A stretch of DNA of 64,000 bases from positions 62,001-126,000 of the forward strand of contig NZ_SWDB01000022.1 of the NCBI RefSeq assembly GCF_005116735.1, written 5' to 3'. The notes below the pieces were generated by a model. That model saw only the letters and a program-made list of their open reading frames with translations. It was not told the DNA's origin and made no database searches. Source of the stretch: Thalassotalea mangrovi (lineage in GTDB: Bacteria; Pseudomonadota; Gammaproteobacteria; Enterobacterales; Alteromonadaceae). Position numbers and translations under genes: made by a program. Position 1 is the stretch's first letter. The number at the start of each line of letters is the position of its first letter. This document shows, in pieces, positions 25,540 to 33,611 of the stretch.

Positions 25540-26895
25540 ATGAAATTTATGATTGCCGTTAAATCTAAATTTCAAGACCTGATAAGCCTTGGGGTAGCCT
25601 TGGTTGCCGGATTGTCTTTGGCACTAATCTTCGCATCAATGTCAAATGCCCAGGCCAATGAATCGGCAAACTTTGAATTAAAGCAGCATTGTCCACCCAG
25701 TTTTGAGAAGAATGTCAAAGGGCATTGTATTCTGCGTACTATGTATGAGTTTTATAATTCGGTTCAGAATCGTGGCGTTGGTGGTACCCAGACTTCTTTG
25801 CCGGAACATCGCGATGGCTTTACCCCGGCGCAGATTGATTTAGGCCGTTATCTGTTTTTTGATCCGTTATTATCAAAAGATGGCTCGTTGTCCTGCGCCA
25901 GCTGTCACCAGCCAGATAAGGGATTTAGTGATGACCTTGATCGCAGCGTCGGGATAACGGGTGAAAAAGTTGCCCGCAGTGCGCCGACTCTTTGGAACGT
26001 CGCATTTCTTGATAAATTTTTCTGGGATGGTCGGGCCAAGTCTCTTGAAGAACAGGCCCTGGGGCCATTATTTGACCCCAAAGAAATGGGTAATAATCCG
26101 CAGCAACTTTTGGCAGCGTTGCGCGCTAATACGGTTTATCGGAAGTTATTTCAGCAGGCCTTCGGGAATACTGGGCCAATAGAGCTTGAGCAGGTGGCCC
26201 TGGCTTTAACGGCGTTTCAAACGTCTTTGATCTCATTAAATTCTCGCTATGACCAGTACGCGCATGGCTTTCATGACGCGTTGACGGAAAATGAAGTAAA
26301 AGGTCTGAATATATTTCGTTCTTTTGTAGCCCGTTGCGCAGAGTGTCACCAGCCACCGTTATTTACCAATAACCAGATAGCGGTTATCGGTACTCCTGAA
26401 CCAGAAGGAATGGCATTCGACCCGGGAGCTGAAGTTCCATTTCACGATAAGCGGATGCGTGGCGGCTTTAAAGTGCCAACCCTGCGTAATATTGCTAAAA
26501 CCGCACCTTATATGCACTCAGGCGGTATGAAAGATTTAAAACAAGCGGCTGAGTTTTATACCAAAGGTCGCGGTCATGCGGTACCTGAGGGCGAAGAGTT
26601 ACTGATTCACTGGCATATCTGGGAGCCAAACCTTAGCGATGAGGAATTGGACAGAATTGTTGATTTTCTTCATGCCTTGACCGATGAGAGCCTGACACCA
26701 CAAATACCTGAAGTGTTGCCATCGGGTTTGCCACCAGTCGATGCCAAATATGCAGCGAGCCTGCAACAACTTAAAAATTCTACAGGGAATAAACCGATGC
26801 CTTCTAACGATCATAATAACAATCAGAACGCATCATCGATTAAAAATCTACAACAAGAAAATCTAGAGGAAGTAAGCGGAGATACATATGAGTAA
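25540..26895 (+). CDS. Diheme cytochrome c peroxidase/MauG-family protein
   Basis: 451 residues. An N-terminal signal/anchor (L-I-S-L-G-V-A-L-V-A-G-L-S-L-A-L-I-F-A) precedes the CCP/MauG core. Haem motif 1 is C-A-S-C-H (119-123) after S-K-D-G-S-L-S, followed by N-V-A-F and F-W-D-G-R. Haem motif 2 is C-A-E-C-H (266-270), followed by the C-terminal K-V-P-T-L-R-N-I and P-Y-M-H-S-G segments. Residues 395-451 are a low-complexity Asn/Gln-rich tail. The family reduces peroxide or performs MauG-type oxidative modification; which applies is not decidable here. Its 3' end overlaps the next gene by 8 bp, so the two are translationally linked. Confidence 0.88.
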   Translation: MKFMIAVKSKFQDLISLGVALVAGLSLALIFASMSNAQANESANFELKQHCPPSFEKNVKGHCILRTMYEFYNSVQNRGVGGTQTSLPEHRDGFTPAQIDLGRYLFFDPLLSKDGSLSCASCHQPDKGFSDDLDRSVGITGEKVARSAPTLWNVAFLDKFFWDGRAKSLEEQALGPLFDPKEMGNNPQQLLAALRANTVYRKLFQQAFGNTGPIELEQVALALTAFQTSLISLNSRYDQYAHGFHDALTENEVKGLNIFRSFVARCAECHQPPLFTNNQIAVIGTPEPEGMAFDPGAEVPFHDKRMRGGFKVPTLRNIAKTAPYMHSGGMKDLKQAAEFYTKGRGHAVPEGEELLIHWHIWEPNLSDEELDRIVDFLHALTDESLTPQIPEVLPSGLPPVDAKYAASLQQLKNSTGNKPMPSNDHNNNQNASSIKNLQQENLEEVSGDTYE

Positions 26896-28405
26896 AGGAA
26901 AAATTATTTTATCAGCAGTGCTTGTGGCTGCTGCCTTTGCTGGAGGAACTTATTACGGCGGCAAAAATAGTGCGCCGGTAATTACTTCAAGCACCGGTGG
27001 AGCGAGTTTCAGTGGTGGTTATGATAAATCAAAGGATATTGAAGCGCAGGCCGGTACCACTGACGTCGTTGACCTGAAGGCAACAGGTAATGTTATTGTT
27101 GTGAAGGAAGGCGACTTGATTATGGACGCGGTTAAAGCCGCAAAGCCAGGCGATACCATTCAAATCATGCCGGGTACTTACCATGAAACGGTTTACGTGG
27201 ATAAGGAAAGTATCTCGTTAGTTGGGGTAATCAAAGAAGGCAAACGCGCCACTTTAGACGGTAAAGGTATTCTCAATGATGCGGTATTGTATTCTGGCAA
27301 TAATTTCTCCGTTGAAAACCTGAAGATTACTCAATACAAAGGCAACGGTATTATGGGGCAGGCGGGTAACAACTTTGTAATCCGTAATAATGTCATCGTG
27401 GATACTGGTGTTTACGGTATTTTCCCACAACTGGGTAAAAACGGGGTGGTTGAGCATAACGTGATCTCCGGTATTGAAGATGCGGCGATTTATGTTGGTA
27501 TGAGTGATAACATTCAGGTGGCTTATAACGATGTGTTTGAATCGGTTGCTGGTATTGAGATTGAAAACTCGCGTCATGCCATCGTTGAAAACAATTATGT
27601 TCACAACAATACTGGCGGTATCCTGGCGTTTATCACCCCGGGCCTGCCCATTAAAACCACCTACGATGTGATCATCCGTAATAACTTTGTGGTCGATAAT
27701 AACCACGAAAATTTTGCCATTCCTGGCTCCATGGTAGCGATGATCCCTCCGGGTTCTGGTGTTGTTGTCTGGGCTGGCGATGATGTGATTATTGAAGGTA
27801 ATATTATTACCAATAATAAGACCGCAGGCATTCTGATTTCCGATCATATCTCCTTTGGTAATGCGACCGGTGATCCAGATTCAGAACCGTATCCGGATCG
27901 CACCATGATTTTGGATAATGTGATGATGAGTAACGGCTATGACACCATTGATGAAGTGAAAGCATTGATGCTGACTGAATTCAAACAAGGCAATGCCGAT
28001 ATTGTTAAAGTCGGCGGTGGTGTTGACTCCTGTATTATCAATCGCCATCGTTATGTGACCGTTGGTGTGGATGATTGGAAAGAGTGTGATTTCACCAACA
28101 CCGATAACATCGAGACTTACCTGTTGGATAAGCCAGTACCACCGCGTGAAATCGATCATTCTGAACGCGGCAAAATTGCCTACCTTGGTATTTGTACCGG
28201 CTGTCATACCTATTCAGGCCGTATGATTGGCCCACCGGTGCAAATTATCCAGGCGCTATACATGGATAACCCACAAGGATTGGCGGACTGGATTGCCAAC
28301 CCAACCAAAAAGCGTGAAGATTATCCGGAAATGCCGCCGCAAAATTATCTTGATGACGAAACCCGTTTAGCCGTCGCTAAATATATGTTGTCGGTCAGCA
28401 ATTAG
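26888..28405 (+). CDS. Parallel beta-helix protein with C-terminal cytochrome c domain
   Basis: 505 residues. An N-terminal signal/anchor (I-I-L-S-A-V-L-V-A-A-A-F-A-G-G) is followed by a right-handed beta-helix at about 65-330. This shows many N-N-x-V/I-x-x-N turns (I-R-N-N-V-I-V-D-T; V-E-N-N-Y-V-H-N-N; I-R-N-N-F-V-V-D-N-N) after a P-G-D-T-I-Q-I-M-P-G-T-Y opening. It resembles the exported 'parallel beta-helix' family (TIGR03805-like), whose function is unknown and which occurs next to c-type cytochromes. Residues about 425-505 add a cytochrome c: C-T-G-C-H (436-440) with a likely Met ligand in P-E-M-P-P. The fusion implies the helix holds a ligand close to a redox centre. Confidence 0.85.
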   Translation: MSKGKIILSAVLVAAAFAGGTYYGGKNSAPVITSSTGGASFSGGYDKSKDIEAQAGTTDVVDLKATGNVIVVKEGDLIMDAVKAAKPGDTIQIMPGTYHETVYVDKESISLVGVIKEGKRATLDGKGILNDAVLYSGNNFSVENLKITQYKGNGIMGQAGNNFVIRNNVIVDTGVYGIFPQLGKNGVVEHNVISGIEDAAIYVGMSDNIQVAYNDVFESVAGIEIENSRHAIVENNYVHNNTGGILAFITPGLPIKTTYDVIIRNNFVVDNNHENFAIPGSMVAMIPPGSGVVVWAGDDVIIEGNIITNNKTAGILISDHISFGNATGDPDSEPYPDRTMILDNVMMSNGYDTIDEVKALMLTEFKQGNADIVKVGGGVDSCIINRHRYVTVGVDDWKECDFTNTDNIETYLLDKPVPPREIDHSERGKIAYLGICTGCHTYSGRMIGPPVQIIQALYMDNPQGLADWIANPTKKREDYPEMPPQNYLDDETRLAVAKYMLSVSN

Positions 28406-28424
28406 CCGAACGACCCATTGCATG

Positions 28425-28454
28425 AAAAAGCCAGGTTTACCACCTGGCTTTTTT
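28425..28454. terminator. Bidirectional terminator between convergent operons
   Basis: AAAAAGCCAGGT (28425-28436) pairs perfectly with ACCTGGCTTTTT (28442-28453). A and T runs lie on both sides, so it can end both the beta-helix transcript (+) and the DUF3604 transcript (-). Confidence 0.9.
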
Positions 28455-28485
28455 GATTTTGAACGGATACTGGTTCGCTGCTTCG

Positions 28486-30354
28486 TTACTCGGGTGTGTA
28501 CCAAACCGGTGAGGTATAGGCTCTGTCCTGAACGATCATTTTTACATCATCAGCGAGTTTTAAATTAAAAAACTTGGCGTCATAAGCAGTCCAACGTGGT
28601 TTGGGTATTTCAATCACACGAACATAATAAAAGGCTTTTTCATTGGAATCAAAATCCGGATCCTGCCAGTAGGCCTGTTGTGCAACCGCTCCAATATCAT
28701 TAGTGTAGGTAGCGTCTTTTACATTGACCGTATTACCAACAGGCTCTTTACAGATCCCATCTTTATCTATCGTTCTACCATCTGAAACGGCAACATCATA
28801 AACCCGTTCGTGAGTTGTACCGTCTTTGTCTAACCAGCCTTTGATTATTTGTATCCGGTCGAGATTTGCACCGTCCTGATCTTTCATTGCCTGAACCAGG
28901 AGAGTGGGAGATTTTCCGGATGGGGCAGCAGTCAGGTCGCCGCCCATCGGAACGCCGTTAGCATAACCATGGATGGCAAAATCTTCCCGACTCAAATCGG
29001 ACTCCTGAAAATCCCAGCCAGCGAACAGTCGAACCTTCAGTCGCGAACCTGAGGTGGCGTATACTTCTTTACGGGCCATGGAATCCCAGATTGCTTCCCG
29101 GGTATTTTCCCGCGCCCATACTGCAGCCAGACCTGATGCGCCTAGATCTTTAGCGTACAAAGAGAGTTCGGGTTTGGCACCTTCAATCAATACATGCTCG
29201 ATGCGGTGTGGGTCCGGCTCTACAAAGTGGGCTTTGCCGAAATTGTTATCTTCTCGGGTGGTCGCCAGGCCGGTATGGTTGTCGGTGGAACCTACCATGC
29301 CAAATTTAAATGGATTGCTACCGAGTTCGGCTTCTTGTTTCAGGCCTTCTTTTAACGCTGAGCGGGCGTACTCACCCGGGAGCATGTCATTGGTTTTCGG
29401 TACCTTACCACTGATATTTCCAGCATCCATGGTTTCGAAATCCGCAAAAGCATCATCCGGAGATAAAAACGGGTGGGTTTCACCATCGCCTTTTTGCTGG
29501 GTAACTTCGACAATCGGTTCCCATTTCATGCGAGTTCTGGCATAAGCTTCTGTTAGCGGGTCGCCACTTAAGGTCTTGGTATCAAACATATAGCCGTTCG
29601 AGAGATTCCCGTTGTGTGGTATGGCCAATACTTTGCCGCCAGTTTTATCCTCATAGGTTTGCATGTATTTCCATAAATCTTCCGCATCGACGGAATCAAA
29701 TTGCGAGTAGGGGAGTACCCGATTGGTCTTGTTTTTGTCATCGCGGAAAATGACAACCCGGTGCATATTGTTGCCATTTGGGTGTGAGGTCCATTCAAAA
29801 CCGTGAAAGGCGGTAAATGAACCGGGCCGGTTATACTTATCGGCGTTCGTCGTTACCAGATCCCAGGCCGCTTTGACCATTTTCGGGTCGTCGATTAAAT
29901 CGTTATCTTCGGCTCTCAACCATTCGATAAAGGCGTCATAACCTTTGCCAGCTTTGGTCATTTCAACCCACTTTCTTCCTTGTTCATTTTTCATCAGAAT
30001 TGGATCTTCGCGGCGAATGAAATCGGCAAGACCGAGGTTTTCGGCATGGTCAGCAACGACAATAAAATCGAGAGGTCGTCGGAGTTGGGCTTTCCAACCA
30101 AGGTTACTGGTAACGGTTTCTCCCATCGCAAACCGGTAAGCGTCATCTGGTGTTAGGGTAGCACCCGCCATTCCTGAGTCGGTCGACCAAGAGGTGTGTA
30201 AATGGGTATCGCCGAAATATACATTGATGGGAGTAGACATCCCCTGGTAGGGCGAATACTCCTTATCAAATTTGTCGGCCTGTGCCATGACGGTTTTGTT
30301 AGCGGCGATTGCCAGAAATACACTGATTACCAGAGTTATTCGATTGAGTTTCAT
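28486..30354 (-). CDS. Exported DUF3604 protein, second paralogue
   Basis: 622 residues. The signal peptide (I-T-L-V-I-S-V-F-L-A-I-A-A-N-K-T-V-M-A) leads to the mature start Q-A-D-K-F-D. The core opens V-Y-F-G-D-T-H-L-H-T-S-W (His51, His53). Other DUF3604 landmarks are DFIVVADHAENLG, IPHNGN, FGMVGSTDNHTGL, WARENTREAIWDS and the C-terminal A-F-Y-Y-V-R-V-I-E. The order and motifs match the gene at 10507-12486. By fold similarity it is a periplasmic metal-dependent hydrolase candidate; substrate unknown. It is convergent with the cytochrome/beta-helix operon and shares its terminator. Confidence 0.87.
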   Translation of the reverse strand: MKLNRITLVISVFLAIAANKTVMAQADKFDKEYSPYQGMSTPINVYFGDTHLHTSWSTDSGMAGATLTPDDAYRFAMGETVTSNLGWKAQLRRPLDFIVVADHAENLGLADFIRREDPILMKNEQGRKWVEMTKAGKGYDAFIEWLRAEDNDLIDDPKMVKAAWDLVTTNADKYNRPGSFTAFHGFEWTSHPNGNNMHRVVIFRDDKNKTNRVLPYSQFDSVDAEDLWKYMQTYEDKTGGKVLAIPHNGNLSNGYMFDTKTLSGDPLTEAYARTRMKWEPIVEVTQQKGDGETHPFLSPDDAFADFETMDAGNISGKVPKTNDMLPGEYARSALKEGLKQEAELGSNPFKFGMVGSTDNHTGLATTREDNNFGKAHFVEPDPHRIEHVLIEGAKPELSLYAKDLGASGLAAVWARENTREAIWDSMARKEVYATSGSRLKVRLFAGWDFQESDLSREDFAIHGYANGVPMGGDLTAAPSGKSPTLLVQAMKDQDGANLDRIQIIKGWLDKDGTTHERVYDVAVSDGRTIDKDGICKEPVGNTVNVKDATYTNDIGAVAQQAYWQDPDFDSNEKAFYYVRVIEIPKPRWTAYDAKFFNLKLADDVKMIVQDRAYTSPVWYTPE

Positions 30355-30485
30355 TATGACTCCGCTGTACTAAAACTAATTAAAATCAGCGTCCGTTGCG
30401 ACGAACCGAATGAGCGAGTGTCTCACTGGAGTCCATTGCTTCAATGATTGGTTAAGTATAGAAAAGTACGAACAAAAGTCGAAAA

Positions 30486-30902
30486 TTACTGGTTGTTATA
30501 ATACATTGCAACGAGTTGCTGTTTTTTACCGTAGGCAAGATACCTTTGTCGCAATTCTTCGGGTAGAGATGCGTCGTCAATGATTACGAACTGTTTCTTC
30601 TGATAAAAGCTCGCTAAATCATTTTTGCAAAAGCAATAAAGTTGAGGGTGGTGCACTTTTGCTTTTGCCAATAAGGTTTTAGCTATACCGCGGCCCTGGA
30701 AATTTTTATCGACAACTAAAGCATGCAGAAACGGGTAGCTGTTTTGAAATGAAACGATTGCAGAGGCGATGATTTCCCGATTCTCGCGGACCAGGTAAGT
30801 AACATCAGCCCCTAAAAAACGGGCTGAATAGCTTTGTTGCTTATAAAAGCGCTGAATCGATTTTTTATCGGACTTGTTTGCGGTCTCAATGGAATAAGTC
30901 AT
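30486..30902 (-). CDS. GNAT-family N-acetyltransferase
   Basis: 138 residues with the acetyl-CoA-binding signature L-V-V-D-K-N-F-Q-G-R-G-I-A-K-T-L-L (motif A, about residues 67-83) and the following beta-strand L-Y-C-F-C. The substrate cannot be predicted. It is a single gene followed (in genome order) by a 77-bp inverted repeat. Confidence 0.85.
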   Translation of the reverse strand: MTYSIETANKSDKKSIQRFYKQQSYSARFLGADVTYLVRENREIIASAIVSFQNSYPFLHALVVDKNFQGRGIAKTLLAKAKVHHPQLYCFCKNDLASFYQKKQFVIIDDASLPEELRQRYLAYGKKQQLVAMYYNNQ

Positions 30903-30913
30903 TAAGCATGTGT

Positions 30914-30990
30914 GGGGTCAGTGTCTTTTCGGGTTGTAATATAACATACGGTTGGTTGATGCTTGGAAAATTACAACCGACATTGACCCC
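30914..30990. repeat. Imperfect palindromic (REP/MITE-like) element
   Basis: The left arm GGGGTCAGTGTC (30914-30925) plus CGGGTTGTAAT pairs with the right arm ATTACAACCG plus ACATTGACCCC, which ends at 30990. The two arms differ by a 4-5 nt bulge. GGGGTCAGnGT ends are common in palindromic repeats mobilised by IS200-like REP-associated transposases. None is encoded in this window. Confidence 0.65.
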
Positions 30991-31017
30991 ATTATTTATA
31001 TCAGTAAACGCGTCATA

Positions 31018-31518
31018 CTAAGAAGCGCGTAGCGCCTTCTCACCACGGGCAATCCCGACCGTACCGGAGCGAACCACCTCAATGATTTCGGTTTCATTAC
31101 CGATGATCTTAACGAACGCTGACGTCTTTTCTTCATCGCCGGTCAATTGAATGGTGTAGATTTGTTTACCGACATCAATGATATCGCCACGAAATATATC
31201 GGCAATCCGCTTTACTTCGGTGCGGGTTTTGTCGCTCATCGCCAGCACTTTAACCAATACAATCTCACGTTCAATATGAGCGCGTTCCGTTAGGTCAGCA
31301 ACTTTAATAACATCAATAAGTTTATTCACCTGTTTGGTGATTTGTTCCAGTATCTTGTCGTCACCACGGGTGGTAATGGTGATCCGGGAAAGGCTGGCGT
31401 CATCGGTCTGGGCAACACTTAAACTTTCGATATTATAAGCCCGTTGAGAAAACAGCCCGACAATACGAGATAAAGAGCCGGGTTCATTTTCCAATAAAAT
31501 AGATAAAATACGGCGCAT
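31018..31518 (-). CDS. ilvH: Acetolactate synthase small (regulatory) subunit
   Basis: 166 residues from the ATG at 31518 (MRRILSILLENEPGSLSRIVGLF). A longer frame from 31545 overlaps ilvI and lacks homology. The N-terminal ACT domain (about 1-75) binds valine for feedback inhibition, and the C-terminal domain activates the large subunit. The start codon overlaps the ilvI stop (TGATG), giving translational coupling. It is part of the first common step of Ile/Val/Leu synthesis. Confidence 0.96.
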   Translation of the reverse strand: MRRILSILLENEPGSLSRIVGLFSQRAYNIESLSVAQTDDASLSRITITTRGDDKILEQITKQVNKLIDVIKVADLTERAHIEREIVLVKVLAMSDKTRTEVKRIADIFRGDIIDVGKQIYTIQLTGDEEKTSAFVKIIGNETEIIEVVRSGTVGIARGEKALRAS

Positions 31519-33242
31519 CAGACCTTCTCTCCTTTTTTCAGCCACATGTCATCAACGGCGCCAAAACGCACCTGCATCGGATACACATGTTCCGTTTCAT
31601 CCACCAGCACATCGATAAACACCAGGCGATCTTTCATCGCAAAGGCCTGGGCAATCGCATCATCGAGTTCACTCGGGTGATTTACCTGAATGCCCACGTG
31701 TCCATAGGATTCCACCAGTTTTACGAAATCTGGCAATGACTCCATATAGGAGGATGAGTGACGACCACCGTAAATCATGTCCTGCCATTGCCTTACCATC
31801 CCCAAAGAGCGATTGTTCAGTGACACAATCTTGACCGGCAGCTGGTATTGTAAGCAGGTGGCAAGCTCCTGAATATTCATCTGAATAGAACCATCACCTG
31901 TTACACATACCACATCCGCATCGGGAAAGGCGACTTTTACACCCATTGCCGCAGGGAAACCAAATCCCATCGTCCCCAGGCCTCCGGAGTTGATCCATTG
32001 CCGTGGTTTGGCAAACGGATAGTATTGGGCAGCGAACATTTGATGCTGGCCAACGTCCGAGGTCACGTAGGCGTTACCTTCAGTATGTTTGTAGATGGCT
32101 TCAATCACTTGTTGTGGTTTAATGCGTTCCGGATCCTTGTCGTAGCTGAAACTGTTTAAACTGCGCCATTCGTCGATTTGCTGCCACCATTCGCTATAAT
32201 CATTATCTTCAGTTTTATGGCCTGCAGCATCCAGGCCAGCCATTAATTGGTCAATGACCACATCGACTAAGCCAACAATAGGAATATGCGCATTAACGGT
32301 TTTTGAAATCGATGTCGGATCGATATCGACATGAATAATGGTGGCATTAGGGCAGAATTTCTCGACTTTATTGGTAACCCTGTCATCAAACCTGGCACCC
32401 AATGCCAGGATAACGTCTGCATTGGCCATGGCTTTGTTTGCTTCGACGGAGCCGTGCATCCCCAGCATGCCAAGGAAATTAGGATGCAATCCGCTTAAGC
32501 CCCCCAATCCCATTAACGTGTTGGTGGTCGGCGCATTCAATCGCTCTACCAGCGCTGTCAGTTTGTCACTGGCATCGGCCAGGACAATGCCGCCACCGGT
32601 ATAAATGACCAGGCGCTTTGCCGCCAATATGGTGTTTACAGCCTTTCTAATTTGCCTGCTGTGACCCCGTACGTTGGGGTTGTAGGAGCGCAGCTTTACT
32701 TCTTTATCTAACACAAATGGCGCTTTGTTATCCGGTATCAGGATATCTTTTGGCAGCTCGATCACCACTGGCCCGGGACGCCCGGTTTCAGCCAGGTAAA
32801 AGGCTTTGGCGAGAACGTTTGGTAATTCAACAACAGAGCGGCAATTAAAGCTGTGTTTGACGATTGGCCGGGAGCAACCAATGATGTCGGTTTCCTGAAA
32901 GGCATCATCACCGATGAGCTGCGAAGGAACCTGTCCTGCTAACACCACCATAGGGATGGAATCCATATAGGCGGTGGCGATACCGGTTATACAGTTGGTA
33001 TTGCCAGGCCCCGACGTGGCCAGCACAACCCCGGTTTTGCCGGTGGCGCGGGTATAGCCGTCAGCCATGTGAGTTGCCGCCTGCTCGTGGCGGACGAGGA
33101 TATGTTCGACTTTGTCCTGCTGAAAAATCGCATCATAAATATCTAACACCGAACCGCCCGGATAGCCAAAGATGTAGTCCACCTCCAACTCTGCCAGAGC
33201 TTTGATCAGTAATTGTGATCCGCTGTACAACTCTGTTGTCAT
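31518..33242 (-). CDS. ilvI: Acetolactate synthase large (catalytic) subunit
   Basis: 574 residues. The TPP-contacting Glu is in V-R-H-E-Q-A-A-T-H-M-A-D-G-Y. The thiamine-binding motif is GDGSIQMNIQE...V-S-L-N-N, and FAD-site residues lie around G-A-R-F-D-D-R. It condenses two pyruvates to acetolactate, or pyruvate with 2-oxobutyrate. It is the first gene of ilvIH, preceded by an attenuator and a leader peptide rich in Ile/Leu/Val codons. Confidence 0.97.
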   Translation of the reverse strand: MTTELYSGSQLLIKALAELEVDYIFGYPGGSVLDIYDAIFQQDKVEHILVRHEQAATHMADGYTRATGKTGVVLATSGPGNTNCITGIATAYMDSIPMVVLAGQVPSQLIGDDAFQETDIIGCSRPIVKHSFNCRSVVELPNVLAKAFYLAETGRPGPVVIELPKDILIPDNKAPFVLDKEVKLRSYNPNVRGHSRQIRKAVNTILAAKRLVIYTGGGIVLADASDKLTALVERLNAPTTNTLMGLGGLSGLHPNFLGMLGMHGSVEANKAMANADVILALGARFDDRVTNKVEKFCPNATIIHVDIDPTSISKTVNAHIPIVGLVDVVIDQLMAGLDAAGHKTEDNDYSEWWQQIDEWRSLNSFSYDKDPERIKPQQVIEAIYKHTEGNAYVTSDVGQHQMFAAQYYPFAKPRQWINSGGLGTMGFGFPAAMGVKVAFPDADVVCVTGDGSIQMNIQELATCLQYQLPVKIVSLNNRSLGMVRQWQDMIYGGRHSSSYMESLPDFVKLVESYGHVGIQVNHPSELDDAIAQAFAMKDRLVFIDVLVDETEHVYPMQVRFGAVDDMWLKKGEKV

Positions 33243-33273
33243 TTTTTTGCCTTTTTTTTAAGCCGCTAAAAAG

Positions 33274-33301
33274 AAAAAACCCTCGGGTTTTAAGCGAGGG
33301 T
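33274..33301 (-). terminator. ilvIH attenuator (Rho-independent terminator)
   Basis: On the reverse strand ACCCTCG-CTTAAAACC-CGAGGGT is followed by TTTTTTCTTTTT. It lies between the leader peptide and ilvI. Its formation would be controlled by ribosome stalling on the leader. Confidence 0.85.
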
Positions 33302-33335
33302 CTTGTGAATGTTTATGCGTTTCTTAATTATTCAG

Positions 33336-33404
33336 TCAAAACCCGGCCCTTGGTAATAAAACCACGACCAGCAGGAGAATGATGACTGAGTTAATAAATT
33401 TCAC
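33336..33404 (-). CDS. ivbL: ilv leader peptide (attenuation)
   Basis: A 22-residue frame from GTG at 33404 to TGA at 33336. It contains ten consecutive branched-chain residues (I-I-L-L-L-V-V-V-L-L) and ends P-R-A-G-F. It stands 35 nt before the attenuator stem. Stalling at Ile, Leu or Val codons when the cognate charged tRNA is scarce would favour an antiterminator and ilvIH expression. The function matches IvbL/IlvL-type leaders; the symbol is used by analogy. Confidence 0.82.
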   Translation of the reverse strand: MKFINSVIILLLVVVLLPRAGF

Positions 33405-33611
33405 GTTAGATTTCTAATTAAGAATTGTTCATTTATATTTAAGAGGTTTATCTGGGGTTGTCAACAACTAATTAACATTTGCGTAAAAAAAGCACGATTT
33501 GGCGTTATTGATGCCATTTACAAGGGGATTTAACTCGTTACAATAGCTACAAATTTTAGTAATTAACAGACGTTTATTTGCAAACGTTTAGTGACCACAA
33601 TGGGGCGCAGT

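Noticed and set aside
26888-28405. NosD, copper-delivery beta-helix protein of nitrous oxide reductase
   Set aside because: No nos genes are nearby, and the C-terminal cytochrome domain is not a NosD feature.
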